A DNA stretch of 64,000 nt from Streptomyces chumphonensis. Lineage in GTDB: Bacteria; Actinomycetota; Actinomycetes; Streptomycetales; Streptomycetaceae. Positions 51,317 through 60,844 of the stretch are shown in pieces; position 1 is the stretch's first letter; each line of letters starts with the position of its first letter. The position numbers and the translations under genes are program-made. The notes beneath the pieces are model-generated. The model was not told where the DNA came from, did no database searches, and saw only the letters and a list, made by a program, of their open reading frames with translations. The stretch is from positions 1 to 64,000 of the forward strand of contig NZ_JACXYU010000016.1 of assembly GCF_014779715.1 (NCBI RefSeq), given 5' to 3'.

Positions 51317-53482
51317 TCAGTCCGCCGACGGCAGCGAGGGGTGGGCCAGGCCCGGTGGGGCGGCGGAGGTCGCCGAGGGGATGGGTGCGGGCAGGGCGGG
51401 TCCGACGCCCCGCGCCCGCAGCCACGCCGTCGTCTCGGCGGGCGGCATCGCCGCCGAGACGAGCCAGCCCTGCACGGCGTCGCAGCCCAGGTCGCGCAGG
51501 CGCTCCCAGGTCTCGTCGTCCTCCACGCCCTCGGCCACCACGAGCAGGCCCAGGGAGTGGGCGAGGTCGACGGTGCAGCGCACGATCGCGGCGTCCTGGT
51601 CGTCGACGGCGAGCCGCGCCACGAACGAGCGGTCGATCTTCAGCTCGCTGACGGGCAGCTTCCGCAGGTGGACGAGGGAGGAGTAGCCGGTGCCGAAGTC
51701 GTCCAGCGACATCTTCACGCCGTGGCCGGTGAGCCCGGCCAGGGTGTCGGCGGCCTGCTGCGGGTCCTCCAGCAGGACGTGCTCGGTGATCTCCAGCTGG
51801 AGGGCGCCGGCCGGAACGCCGTGCCGGGCGAGCCGGGCCGCGACGGCGCCCGCGAAGCCGGGCGTGTGCACGTCGCGCGGCGAGACGTTGACGGCGACGG
51901 GGACGCGGAGTCCGGCCGCGCGCCACCGGGCGACCTGGCTGAGCGCCGTCTCCAGCACGTACTCGGTGAGCCGGGGCATGAGCCCGGACGTCTCGGCGAT
52001 GGCGATGAAGACGTCGGGCGGGACCCGTCCGCGCTCGGGGTGGACCCAGCGGACCAGCGCCTCAAGACCGGTGACCTGCCCGTCGAAGCGCACCTTGGGC
52101 TGGTAGTGCAGCTGCACCTCCCCGGCGTCCAGGGCCCGGCGCAGGTCGCCCAGGAGGCCGAGGCGGTCGGGGGTGTTGCCGTCCCGGGCCGCGTCGTAGA
52201 CCTCGACGCCGCTGCGGTCGCGTTTGGCCTCGTACATCGCCACGTCCGCCCGGCGCAGCAGCCCCTCGGCCTCCAGCGCGTGGTCGGGGAAGACGGCGAC
52301 CCCGGCGCTGGCCTCCAGCACCAGGCTGAGGCCGTCGAGGTGCAGGGGGCAGCTGAGGGCGGAGACGAGGGTGCGGGCGACGCGCTGGGCGCTGGTGGCG
52401 GAGGCCGCGAGCGGCAGGAGGACGGCGAACTCGTCGCCGCCCAGACGGGCGGCCTCCGCCCCGCGCGGGAGGGCGATGCGCAGCCGGTCGGCGATCTGGA
52501 GGAGGAGCCGGTCGCCCGCGAGGTGACCGAGGGTGTCGTTCACGGAGCGGAAGCGGTCGAGGTCGATGAGGACGAGGGCGGAGCGGGCCTGCTGCCGGTC
52601 GGCGTCGTCCAGCGCCGTCCAGGTGCGCTCCATGAGCCACATGCGGTTGGGGAGGCCGGTGAGCGGATCGCGCAGCTGTTCCTCGGCCCGCACCCTGGCG
52701 ATCCACAGGGTGGAGTCGAGCGCGATTAACGGGACCGCGAAGAGCGGCAGCACCAGCGGCCGGGCCTCGGCGACGACCACGATCAGCGGCGATATCCCGA
52801 CCAGGGCGACGCACAGGAGCCCCTGGCGTATCAGGGCGGTACGGGCCGCCGTGGGCACCCCCGCGGCGGGCAGCGAGCCGCGGCGGGCGCGGCAGTACCA
52901 CTCCAGGACGCGGGTGACGAGCAGGTAGACGCAGGCGACGACGACCATTTCGGGCACGGCGGCCCAGCTCCAGCCGACCGGCCCCCACGGCTGTTCGACG
53001 GAGGGGCGGGTGCCGAACGCCATCAGGGTGAGCGCGGCGCTGCCGATACCGAGGAGGTCGACCGCGCCGTGCACGACGGACTGGCGCCAGCTGCGGTGCC
53101 GGGCGGCGCCGACGAACACGACGACGGCGATGCTGACGAGGCTGGCCGGAGCGCTGCCGTAGAGGAAGAGGATGGCCAGGGTGAGGGCGGAGCCGGAGCC
53201 GGTGCCGCCCCACCAGCGGTCCCGCCCGAGCGCGACGAGGTGGATGACGACGACGCCGGTGAGGGCGGCGAAGGCCCAGCCCGCCGTGCCGCCGGGGAAG
53301 AGGGCACGGCCGTTGCTGATGTTGACGTACATCCCCGCGAGGAGGGTGACGGCCGCGGTCCCCACGACGAGCGGACGCAGCCACGGCGCGGAGGCGCACG
53401 CGGCGCGGCGCAGGACTCCGGCGGGCGGACGGGCGGGCTCGCCCGCAGAGCCGGTGGAGCGCTCCTCGGGTGTCAGCTGCAT
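51317..53482 (-). CDS. rmdB: GGDEF-EAL membrane protein, c-di-GMP enzyme (RmdB-like)
   Basis: 721 aa from ATG 53482 (agaggga ahead). Six or more membrane segments lie between ~37 and ~258, then GGDEF at 348-352 (RLGGDEFAVL) and a complete EAL domain: EAL at 474-476 (GLEALVRW), LEITEHVLLED, DDFGTGYSSL, KIDRSFV, VAEGVEDDETW. Phosphodiesterase activity is therefore expected. No inhibitory RxxD site lies five residues before GGDEF. From memory it matches S. coelicolor SCO5495 (RmdB), a developmental phosphodiesterase. With the cdgC-like gene this gives the window one likely producer and one likely degrader of c-di-GMP. Confidence 0.9.
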   Translation of the reverse strand: MQLTPEERSTGSAGEPARPPAGVLRRAACASAPWLRPLVVGTAAVTLLAGMYVNISNGRALFPGGTAGWAFAALTGVVVIHLVALGRDRWWGGTGSGSALTLAILFLYGSAPASLVSIAVVVFVGAARHRSWRQSVVHGAVDLLGIGSAALTLMAFGTRPSVEQPWGPVGWSWAAVPEMVVVACVYLLVTRVLEWYCRARRGSLPAAGVPTAARTALIRQGLLCVALVGISPLIVVVAEARPLVLPLFAVPLIALDSTLWIARVRAEEQLRDPLTGLPNRMWLMERTWTALDDADRQQARSALVLIDLDRFRSVNDTLGHLAGDRLLLQIADRLRIALPRGAEAARLGGDEFAVLLPLAASATSAQRVARTLVSALSCPLHLDGLSLVLEASAGVAVFPDHALEAEGLLRRADVAMYEAKRDRSGVEVYDAARDGNTPDRLGLLGDLRRALDAGEVQLHYQPKVRFDGQVTGLEALVRWVHPERGRVPPDVFIAIAETSGLMPRLTEYVLETALSQVARWRAAGLRVPVAVNVSPRDVHTPGFAGAVAARLARHGVPAGALQLEITEHVLLEDPQQAADTLAGLTGHGVKMSLDDFGTGYSSLVHLRKLPVSELKIDRSFVARLAVDDQDAAIVRCTVDLAHSLGLLVVAEGVEDDETWERLRDLGCDAVQGWLVSAAMPPAETTAWLRARGVGPALPAPIPSATSAAPPGLAHPSLPSAD

Positions 53483-53677
53483 GCGCGTCCCTCTCACGGC
53501 CGTCGGTGCACCGCGCCACGGCAGGCGCACGATTCCCACAGTAGGTGCCGGACGAGTGGCAGGGGCACCGATCGGGCCGTGGTTATCCGCGCGGGTCGGC
53601 TAATTGTCCGTCATCTCGTAGGGAAATCAAGGGCGTTGCCGACAGGACGGTCGCGACGCGAGCGGCATGACGGCAGG

Positions 53678-55882
53678 TCAGGGCTGTTCCTCCGCCGTGG
53701 TCAGGGCGGCTTCGCGGGCGGCGTCGGGTCCCTGTTCGAGCAGGGCGGTGAACCCCGAAGCGTCAAGAATCGGCAACTTCAGTTGCACCGCCTTGTCGTA
53801 CTTGGATCCTGGGTTGTCGCCCACGACCACGAAGGACGTCTTCTTCGAGACGGAGCCGGTCACCTTGGCGCCCCGGCTCTGCAGCGCCTCCTTCGCGGCG
53901 TCCCGCGTCCAGGACTCCAACGTGCCCGTGACGACGACGGTGAGGCCGTCGAGCGGCCGGGGGCCGCTGTCCGCGCCGCCCTCCTCGGCCATCCGCACCC
54001 CGGCCGCCCGCCACCGCTCGACGATGCCCCGGTGCCACTCCACCGCGAACCAGTCCTTCAGGGAGGCGGCGATGGTCGGGCCGACGCCCTCGGTGGCGGC
54101 CAGCTCCTCCTCGCTCGCCTCCGCGATGCGGTCGACGGAGCGGAACTCCCGGGCCAGTGCCTCGGCCGCGACGGGCCCGACGTGCCGGATGGAGAGCCCC
54201 GTGATGACGCGCGCCAGCGGACGTCCGCGCGCCGCCGCGATGTTCTCCAGCATGGCGAGGGTGTTCTTGCGCGGCTCCCCCTTCTGGTTGGCGAAGAGGG
54301 TGACGACCTTCTTCTCGCCCGTCTTCGGGTCGCGCTTGGGCAGGCCGCTGTCCGGGTCGAGGACGTACGTCCGGATGGGCAGCAGCTCCTCGACCGTGAG
54401 GTCGAACAGCCCGCCCTCGTCCCTGAGTACCGGCTCGGAGGGCTCCAGCGGCTGGGTGAGCGCGGTGGCGACGACGTATCCGAAGTGCTCGATGTCCAGG
54501 CACTTGCGGCCGGCGAGGTAGAACAGCCGCTCGCGGAGCTGGGCCGGGCAGGACCGGGCGTTGGGGCAGCGCAGGTCGACGTCGCCCTCCTTCATCGGCT
54601 GGAGCGCCGTCCCGCACTCGGGGCAGGCGGCGGGCATGACGAACTCCCGCTCGCCGCCGTCCCGCAGGTCCGCCACGGGGCCGAGGATCTCCGGGATGAC
54701 GTCGCCCGCCTTGCGCAGCACGACGGTGTCCCCGATGAGGACGCCCTTGGCCTTGACGACGTCCTGGTTGTGCAGGGTGGCGAACTCGACCTCGCTGCCC
54801 GCCACCGTCACCGGCTCGACGACGGCGTACGGCGTCACACGGCCGGTGCGGCCGACGCCCACCCGGATGTCGAGCAGCTTGGTGTTGACCTCCTCCGGGG
54901 CGAACTTCCAGGCGATCGCCCAGCGCGGGGCGCGGGAGGTGGAGCCGAGCCGCCCCTGGAGCGGGATCTCGTCCAGCTTGATGACGGCGCCGTCGATCTC
55001 GTGGCCGAGGGCGTGGCGGCGGTCGCCGGAGTCCGCGATGTACGCGCGCACGCCGTCCAGGGAGTCGACCACGCGGTGGTGCTCGGGTGTGGGCAGGCCC
55101 CACCGGCGCAGGAGCGCGTAGGCGTCCGACAGGGAGGCGGGGGTGAGCGCGGGGGCGAGTCCCTCCAACGCGCCGATGCCGTGCACGAGCATGTGCAGCG
55201 GGCGGCCCGCCGTCACCCGCGGGTCCTTCTGCCGCAGCGAACCGGCGGCGGCGTTGCGCGGGTTGGCGAAGGGGGCCTTGCCCTCCTCGACGAGCCGGGC
55301 GTTGAGCTCCTCGAAGCGGTCCATGGGGAAGAAGACCTCGCCGCGGATCTCGACGAGCTCCGGGACGTCCCCCTCCCCCGCCAGCCGTTCGGGGACGTCG
55401 GCGATGGTGCGGACGTTCGGCGTGATGTCCTCGCCCGTGCGCCCGTCGCCCCGGGTGGCGGCGCGGACGAGCCTGCCGCGCTCGTAGGTGAGGTTGACCG
55501 CCAGCCCGTCGATCTTCAGCTCGCACAGGAAGTGGTGGGGCAGGCCCTCCAGTTCGCGGGCGACGCGGTCGGCCCAGGCGGCCAGTTCCTCGTCGTCGAA
55601 GGCGTTGTCCAGGGAGAGCATGCGCTGCCGGTGCGGGACGGCGGTGAACTCCGTCTCGTACCGGCCCGCGACCTGCTGGGTGGGCGAGTCGGGCGTCCGC
55701 AGCTCGCTGTAGCGCTCCTCCAGCTCCTCCAGTGCCCGCAGCATCCGGTCGAACTCGCCGTCCGAGATGACCGGCGCGTCCTTCACGTAGTAGCGGAAGC
55801 GGTGTGCGTCCACCTCCTGGGCCAGGCGCAGGTGCTCCTCCCGCGCCTCGGCGGGCACTGTTGAGCGCTCTTCGGCAGCCAC
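53678..55882 (-). CDS. ligA: NAD-dependent DNA ligase
   Basis: 734 aa from GTG 55882. The adenylated Lys123 is in CELKIDGLAVNL; the Ia NMN domain starts RFRYYVKDAPVISDGEFD. An OB fold, a four-Cys zinc finger (CPECGTALQ and CPNARSCPAQL), a helix-hairpin-helix region (LSIRHVGPVAAEALAREF) and a C-terminal BRCT domain (GLTVVVTGTLESWTRDAAKE) are all present. It seals nicks in replication and repair. Separated from the downstream rmdB-like gene by 195 bp. Confidence 0.97.
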   Translation of the reverse strand: MAAEERSTVPAEAREEHLRLAQEVDAHRFRYYVKDAPVISDGEFDRMLRALEELEERYSELRTPDSPTQQVAGRYETEFTAVPHRQRMLSLDNAFDDEELAAWADRVARELEGLPHHFLCELKIDGLAVNLTYERGRLVRAATRGDGRTGEDITPNVRTIADVPERLAGEGDVPELVEIRGEVFFPMDRFEELNARLVEEGKAPFANPRNAAAGSLRQKDPRVTAGRPLHMLVHGIGALEGLAPALTPASLSDAYALLRRWGLPTPEHHRVVDSLDGVRAYIADSGDRRHALGHEIDGAVIKLDEIPLQGRLGSTSRAPRWAIAWKFAPEEVNTKLLDIRVGVGRTGRVTPYAVVEPVTVAGSEVEFATLHNQDVVKAKGVLIGDTVVLRKAGDVIPEILGPVADLRDGGEREFVMPAACPECGTALQPMKEGDVDLRCPNARSCPAQLRERLFYLAGRKCLDIEHFGYVVATALTQPLEPSEPVLRDEGGLFDLTVEELLPIRTYVLDPDSGLPKRDPKTGEKKVVTLFANQKGEPRKNTLAMLENIAAARGRPLARVITGLSIRHVGPVAAEALAREFRSVDRIAEASEEELAATEGVGPTIAASLKDWFAVEWHRGIVERWRAAGVRMAEEGGADSGPRPLDGLTVVVTGTLESWTRDAAKEALQSRGAKVTGSVSKKTSFVVVGDNPGSKYDKAVQLKLPILDASGFTALLEQGPDAAREAALTTAEEQP

Positions 55883-55909
55883 CGTCTCGTCCTCCCGTTA
55901 CTCAGGCCG

Positions 55910-57001
55910 TCACTCTGGGTCGTTGGCCAGTGATCGCGCCGCCCGGACGCAGTGCTCCAGGGCGGCGCGGGCGTAGCCCGGCGCGGCACCGGCGAGACCG
56001 CAGGCGGGAGTGATCACCACGGACTCCGCGAGGAGCCCGGGCGACAGCCCCAGCCTGCGCCACAGCGACCTGACACCCATGACGCTACCGGCCGGGTCCG
56101 ACAATGCCCCGGCCGTCGTCCCCGCGCCCGGCACGACACCCGCGAAGAGCGCCGTGCCCGCCTCGGCCGCCTCCCCGATCGCCTCGTCGTCACGTTCGGT
56201 GAGCAGTGCGGCGTCGAAGGAGACGCCGGCGACGCCCGCGCGCCGCAGCAGCGCGAAGGGCACGTCCGGGGCGCAGGAGTGCACGACGACGGGGACGCCG
56301 TCCGCCGCCCGCACCAGGTCGGCCAGCGCGTCCCGCACGACGGCGCGGTCCACGGCCCGGTGGGTGCGGTAGCCGCTGGCCGTGGGGACCCGGCCGGTGA
56401 GCACGGAGGTCAGGGCCGGCTCGTCGAGTTGGAGGACGGGGGCCGCGCCGGGCACCCGGCGGCGGACGTCCGCCAGGTGCGCGCGCACGCCCTCGGCGAG
56501 GGAGGCCGTCAGGTCGCGGCAGGCGCCCGCGTCGCCGAGCATCGCCTCGCCGGAGCGGCGTTCCAGGGACGCGGCCAGCGTCCAGGGGCCGGTCACGGCG
56601 AGCTTGAGCCCACCCGGGTAGCCCTGGGTGAACTCCTCCAGGGCGTCGAGGTCCTGGCCCAGCCACGCACGGGCCCGCCGGGTGTCGCGCCCCGGTCGGT
56701 CACTGATCCGCCAGCCGCTCGGCTCGACGTGCGCGTACAGCTCGACCAGCAGGCCGATCGTGCGCCCGATCATGTCCGCCCCGGGCCCCCGGGCGGGCAG
56801 CTCGGGCAGGTACGGCAGGTGGGTCGGCCCCTCCAGGGCCCCGACGACGGTCCGCGCGGCCTCCCGCGCGTCCTCCCCCGGCATCGACCCGACCCCGCTC
56901 GCCGCGCCCGACCCCCAGCGAAGCGGGCGGGTGCCGGTGGTGCCCGCCGACGGTGACGGTGCCGCCGCTGACCTTGACGTTGACGTATCGCTCTCACTCA
57001 C
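55910..57001 (-). CDS. MetE/UROD-family protein (methionine synthase-like C-terminal domain)
   Basis: 363 aa. An N-terminal low-complexity Ser/Thr stretch (~30 residues) precedes the barrel: GVGSMPGEDAREAARTVV, LPYLPELPARGPGADMIGRT, KLAVTGPWTLAASLE, LQLDEPALTSVLTG. Probable zinc ligands are in VVVHSCAPDVPF and ITPACGLAGAAPG. Only one barrel is present, so it resembles the catalytic half of cobalamin-independent methionine synthase, as in archaeal/actinobacterial short forms. The methyl donor and acceptor are unknown. It starts 28 bp upstream of ligA's start region on the same strand and is likely co-transcribed with it. Confidence 0.85.
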   Translation of the reverse strand: MSESDTSTSRSAAAPSPSAGTTGTRPLRWGSGAASGVGSMPGEDAREAARTVVGALEGPTHLPYLPELPARGPGADMIGRTIGLLVELYAHVEPSGWRISDRPGRDTRRARAWLGQDLDALEEFTQGYPGGLKLAVTGPWTLAASLERRSGEAMLGDAGACRDLTASLAEGVRAHLADVRRRVPGAAPVLQLDEPALTSVLTGRVPTASGYRTHRAVDRAVVRDALADLVRAADGVPVVVHSCAPDVPFALLRRAGVAGVSFDAALLTERDDEAIGEAAEAGTALFAGVVPGAGTTAGALSDPAGSVMGVRSLWRRLGLSPGLLAESVVITPACGLAGAAPGYARAALEHCVRAARSLANDPE

Positions 57002-57070
57002 AGCGGCAGCCTACGAGCGTCCCGGCCCGGGGCCGGCATCCGGTGCGGCGGACGGCCTCAGCCCGTGGCC

Positions 57071-57772
57071 TCAGCCGGTGGGACGGACGCTGAGGTCGGT
57101 GACCTCCGTGCCGCGCGGCAGGTCCAGGGCGGCCAGGACGGTGCGGGCGACGGACTCCGGCGTCATCCAGTCCTCGGCCCGGTACGCCTTCCCCTCCTGC
57201 CGGTGCACCTTCTCCTGCATGGGCGTCGCCGTCCGGCCCGGGTAGACGCTGCTCACCCGGACGCCGTGGGCGGCCTCCTCGCCGCGCAGCGCGTCGGCCA
57301 GCGCCTTCAGGCCGTGCTTGCTGGCGGCGTACGCGCTCCACTGCGGGTTGGCCCGCAGCCCGGCGCCGGAGTTGACGAACACGACGTGGCCGCGGGCCAG
57401 GCGGAGCTGCGGGAGCAGCAGGCGCGTCAGCTCGGCCGGCGCGACGAGGTTGGTGGCGAGCGTCGCCTGCCACACGCCGGGCGTCAGCTCGCCGACCTCG
57501 CCCAGGTCGCAGACGCCGGCGCTGTGGATCAGCGAGTCGAGCTCCCCGGGCAGCTCCTGGTGGCCGAACGCCCAGGACAGCCGCTCCGGTTCGGCCAGGT
57601 CCCCGACGAGGGTGCGGACGGTGCCGCCCTTGCCGCCGAACCGTTCGGCCAGCCGGCGCGCCCGGCCGGCGTCCCGCGCCAGCAGCCACAGCTCGTCGCC
57701 GCGTGCGAGCAGTTCCCGTGCGACCTCGGCGCCGATGCCCGAACCGGAACCGGTGATCAGATGCGTAGCCAT
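57071..57772 (-). CDS. Short-chain dehydrogenase/reductase
   Basis: 233 aa. The NADP(H) motif is TGSGSGIGAEVARELL at 8-23, the structural motif is SAGVCDLGEV, and the active-site Tyr-Lys is in WSAYAASKHGLKALADAL. The C-terminal VYPGRTATPMQEKVHRQEGK is typical of classical SDRs. Substrate unknown. On the same strand as the MetE-like gene, 69 bp upstream of it. Confidence 0.9.
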   Translation of the reverse strand: MATHLITGSGSGIGAEVARELLARGDELWLLARDAGRARRLAERFGGKGGTVRTLVGDLAEPERLSWAFGHQELPGELDSLIHSAGVCDLGEVGELTPGVWQATLATNLVAPAELTRLLLPQLRLARGHVVFVNSGAGLRANPQWSAYAASKHGLKALADALRGEEAAHGVRVSSVYPGRTATPMQEKVHRQEGKAYRAEDWMTPESVARTVLAALDLPRGTEVTDLSVRPTG

Positions 57773-57915
57773 GGCGCCAGCCTAGGGGCGCGGGGGGACG
57801 GGCAGGCGGGTGCCCCGATTGCCGTAGGCCGCCCGGTGCCCGGTGGCAGTCACTGCAAAAAATACGACAATCACATACAAGGTTCCCGTACCACCACGAA
57901 AGCAGAGACACGTCC

Positions 57916-58935
57916 ATGGCCAACACGACGTCGTTCAGCACCCGAGACCTCGGCATAGACCTCGGTACCGCCAACACCCTCGTGTACGCCCGCGGACGCG
58001 GTGTCGTACTCAACGAACCCTCCGTCGTGGCCGTCGACTCCCGGACCGGCCACGTGCTGGCCGTCGGGCACGAGGCGCGGCAGGCCGTCGGCCGGACGCC
58101 GGGCACCATCGTCGCGACCCGCCCCCTCAAGGGCGGCGTGGTCTCGGACTACGAGGCGGCGGAGGGCATGCTGCGGCAGTTCATCGCCAAGGCGCGCCGC
58201 AGCCGCAGCCGGGCCCCCCGGATCGTGGTGTGCACCCCGAGCGGGGTGACGGGCGTCGAGCGCCGCGCCGTCCTGGAGGCGACATCCCGCGCCGGAGCAC
58301 GCTCGGTCCACCTCATCGAGGAGCCGATGGCCGCGGCGATCGGGGCCGGGCTGCCGGTCTACGAGCCCTGCGGCTCCATGATCGTCGACATCGGCGCCGG
58401 CTCCACCGAGGTCGCGGTCATCTCCCTGGGCGGCATGGTCGTCGCCCGCCACTCCCGCATCGCGGGCGACGCGCTCGACGCGGCCATCGCGGCGTACGTC
58501 GAGAGGCAGCACACCATCGCGGTCGGGGAGCGCACGGCCGAGCAGATCAAGATGACGCTGGGCCGCGAGGAGCAGATCATGGTCCGCGGCCGCGACAAGG
58601 TCACCGGCATGCCGAAGACCGTGCAGCTCGGCTGCGAGGCGGTCCTGGAAGCCCTGGACGCGCCGACGCAGTCCATCGTGGACGTCGTGTGCGGCACCTT
58701 CGACGCCTGCCCCGCCGAGCTGTACGGCGACATCATGGAGCGCGGCATCGTCCTGACCGGCGGTGGAGCCCTCCTGCACGGGCTGGACGAACGGCTCTCC
58801 CGCGAGACCGGCATGCCCGTCACCGTCGCCGACGACCCGATGGGCTGCGTCGCCGTCGGGACCGGCCGCTGCCTGGAGGACTTCACCCGGTTGGAGACCG
58901 CGTTCGCCGCTCCGGCCACCGTCGCGGTGGCGTAG
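57916..58935 (+). CDS. MreB-like actin family protein
   Basis: 339 aa with all actin-fold signatures: phosphate-1 GIDLGTANTLVYARG at about 13-27, phosphate-2 VDIGAGSTEVAVISLGG, adenosine site LTGGGALLHGLDERLS, and connect segments EPMAAAIGAGLPV and VADDPMGCVAVGTG. It is not in an mre cluster (no MreC, MreD or RodA nearby), so it is probably a stand-alone paralogue of the type found in Streptomyces in addition to MreB and Mbl. Its leader (57840-57915) is AT-richer than its surroundings. A Dps-like gene follows 74 bp later on the same strand. Confidence 0.9.
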   Translation: MANTTSFSTRDLGIDLGTANTLVYARGRGVVLNEPSVVAVDSRTGHVLAVGHEARQAVGRTPGTIVATRPLKGGVVSDYEAAEGMLRQFIAKARRSRSRAPRIVVCTPSGVTGVERRAVLEATSRAGARSVHLIEEPMAAAIGAGLPVYEPCGSMIVDIGAGSTEVAVISLGGMVVARHSRIAGDALDAAIAAYVERQHTIAVGERTAEQIKMTLGREEQIMVRGRDKVTGMPKTVQLGCEAVLEALDAPTQSIVDVVCGTFDACPAELYGDIMERGIVLTGGGALLHGLDERLSRETGMPVTVADDPMGCVAVGTGRCLEDFTRLETAFAAPATVAVA

Positions 58936-59009
58936 GTCGCCCGCGTCCGGGTACCCGCACGCGACGGGAACACAGAACCCACCGAACCGGTAAGGAGCGA
59001 GGTCAAGGG

Positions 59010-59483
59010 ATGTACGCCGTCAAAAGCACGCTGCCCGATCAGGAGCTCAAGGTCGTCGGTGACGCCCTGCAGGGCGCCCTCGTCGACCTCGTCGACCTGT
59101 CGCTGGTGGCCAAGCAGATCCACTGGACCGTCGTGGGTCCGCGCTTCCGCACCATCCACCTCCAGCTCGACGACGTCGTCGACACCGCACGCCAGTACTC
59201 CGACACCGTCGCCGAGCGCGCCTCCGCCCTCGGCGTACCGCCGGACGGCCGGGTGGGGACCGTCTCCTCGCACAGCGGCATCGGCCACGTCGTGGACGGC
59301 TGGCAGCAGGACACCGACGCCGTCGCGACGATGACGGCCGCCCTCGGCACGGTCGTCGAACGCATGCGCGAGCGCATGACGGCCGTGGGCAAGGTCGACC
59401 CGGTGACCGAGGACATCTTCATCAGCGTCACCGGCGAGCTGGAGAAGCACCACTGGATGTTCCAGGCCGAACACAAACAGTGA
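59010..59483 (+). CDS. dps: Dps/ferritin-like protein
   Basis: 157 aa from ATG 59010. The Dps iron site is recognisable: His in VAKQIHWTVVGPRF, then IHLQLDDVVDTARQYSDTVAERASALG with Asp/Glu ligands. The helical bundle ends with EKHHWMFQAEHKQ. Dps proteins form 12-mers that oxidise and store iron with peroxide and can bind DNA; this one lacks a long basic tail, so DNA binding is doubtful. Ends in a strong terminator. Confidence 0.92.
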   Translation: MYAVKSTLPDQELKVVGDALQGALVDLVDLSLVAKQIHWTVVGPRFRTIHLQLDDVVDTARQYSDTVAERASALGVPPDGRVGTVSSHSGIGHVVDGWQQDTDAVATMTAALGTVVERMRERMTAVGKVDPVTEDIFISVTGELEKHHWMFQAEHKQ

Positions 59484-59520
59484 CGCGCGGGGGCGGCGAG
59501 GTGTCCGCTCCGCACGGATG

Positions 59521-59558
59521 ACGGAAGACCCCCGGCACGACGGCCGGGGGTCTTCCGT
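59521..59558. terminator. Terminator of the Dps-like gene
   Basis: A 16-bp stem, 59521-59536 with 59543-59558, and a 6-nt loop, 38 bp past the stop. It also isolates the next gene, which starts at 59590. Confidence 0.85.
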
Positions 59559-59589
59559 CGTCGGCGGCGCCCTGTGGTGGACTGGCGGC

Positions 59590-60138
59590 ATGTCGACCCG
59601 TGTGCTGTACCTGCTCGGCTGCGCGGCGCCGCCCGTGCGGTACATCGACCGGCCGGTCCGCACCGCCCAGGCCGAGGGGTGGGAGGTGTGCCTCGGGCTC
59701 ACACCGACGGCGGCTGAGTGGCTGGAGGAGCGTCTTCCCGAGTTGGAGGACCTGACCGGGCACCCGGTGCGGCACCGGCAGCGGCGGCTGGGCACGCGGT
59801 CGCCCTGGCCGCCCGCGACCGTCTCCGTCATCGCCCCCGCCACGCTCAACACCGTCAACACCGTCGCGCTCGGACTCACTCCCACGTGGCTGTCCGGCCA
59901 CGCCGTCGAGGCCGTCGGGATGGGGCGGCCCCTCGTCGTCCTGCCGTGCGTCAACAGCGCGTACGGCACGCACCCGCAGTTCGCCCGATCGGTGGAGACG
60001 CTGCGCGGGGCGGGAGTGCGGGTGCTGCTGGGCGCGCCGGACGGCTTCGTGCCCCGCCCGCCCGGCCGGGGCGATGCCGAGGGGTATCCGTGGCACCTGG
60101 TGTCCGACGCCCTGCGCGAGGTGCCGCCCACCCGGTGA
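59590..60138 (+). CDS. Flavoprotein (HFCD-type) of unknown role
   Basis: 182 aa from ATG 59590. Rossmann-like flavoprotein fold: VLYLLGCAAPPVRYIDRPVR, then VSVIAPATLNTVNTVALGLT, which contains the FMN/substrate PAxxNT motif, and VVLPCVNSAYGTHPQF. Members include phosphopantothenoylcysteine decarboxylase and peptide decarboxylases. The typical early active-site His is not evident, so decarboxylase activity is uncertain; no pantothenate or lantibiotic genes are nearby. Confidence 0.82.
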   Translation: MSTRVLYLLGCAAPPVRYIDRPVRTAQAEGWEVCLGLTPTAAEWLEERLPELEDLTGHPVRHRQRRLGTRSPWPPATVSVIAPATLNTVNTVALGLTPTWLSGHAVEAVGMGRPLVVLPCVNSAYGTHPQFARSVETLRGAGVRVLLGAPDGFVPRPPGRGDAEGYPWHLVSDALREVPPTR

Positions 60139-60190
60139 GCGCTGGGGCGGGCCGCCCGACGCCACCCGGCCGGGGTCCTACGCTGGTGGC

Positions 60191-60814
60191 GTGATCACGT
60201 TGATGACGTACGGCGGTACGGCGGCGGCGGACGCGCCCGGTACCCGCACCGGTGGTGTCCCCCTGGCGGCCGCCGGGTTCGTCTGGCCGCACTGCGCGAC
60301 CTGCGGGGGCGCGATGCAGTTCCTCGCCCAGATCCGGCTGGAGGATCTCGCGGGGGCGGGCCGTGGCCTCTTCGCCGTGTTCCTGTGCGCCAACGACCCC
60401 GGCCGGTGCGCGTCCTGGGCGCCGCGCTCGGGCGGCAACCGGGCGCTGGTGCTGCCCCCGCGAGCGCTGACGGCCGCCGCTCCCCCGGCGTCCGGACGCA
60501 CCGGTCTGGGTGAGGTCAGTGCCGTGACGTACGTGGACGTCGACGCCGCCACGTACTTCGACGCCGCCACCGGCTGGGCCAAGTCCGAGGAGCGCTCGCC
60601 GCGCGAGGTGCTGGGCAAGCTGGGCGGGGAGCCCGAGTGGCTGCAGGGGGACGAGACGCCCCGCTGCACGGGCTGCGAGGGCGTGATGACGCTGGTGGCA
60701 CAGCTGGAGGAGGGCCACGACCACCGCACGGCGGCCGACTTCGGCGGCGGTGGCTCCGGGTACGGGTTCCTCTGCGCGCCGTGCGGCGAGGCCGTCTTCC
60801 TCTGGCAGGCGTAG
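60191..60814 (+). CDS. Cys-rich zinc-ribbon-like protein (DUF1963-like)
   Basis: 207 aa from GTG 60191. It carries two paired-Cys elements per half: HCATCGGAMQFLAQIRL with CANDPGRCASW, and RCTGCEGVMTLVAQLEEG with CAPCGEAVFLW. The spacing suggests two structural zinc ribbons in a duplicated fold, resembling DUF1963/PDCD2-like proteins. Domain identity and function are uncertain. Confidence 0.7.
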   Translation: MITLMTYGGTAAADAPGTRTGGVPLAAAGFVWPHCATCGGAMQFLAQIRLEDLAGAGRGLFAVFLCANDPGRCASWAPRSGGNRALVLPPRALTAAAPPASGRTGLGEVSAVTYVDVDAATYFDAATGWAKSEERSPREVLGKLGGEPEWLQGDETPRCTGCEGVMTLVAQLEEGHDHRTAADFGGGGSGYGFLCAPCGEAVFLWQA

Positions 60815-60844
60815 GCCGGGCGCGCGCCGGGTGGTGGAGCCGGG

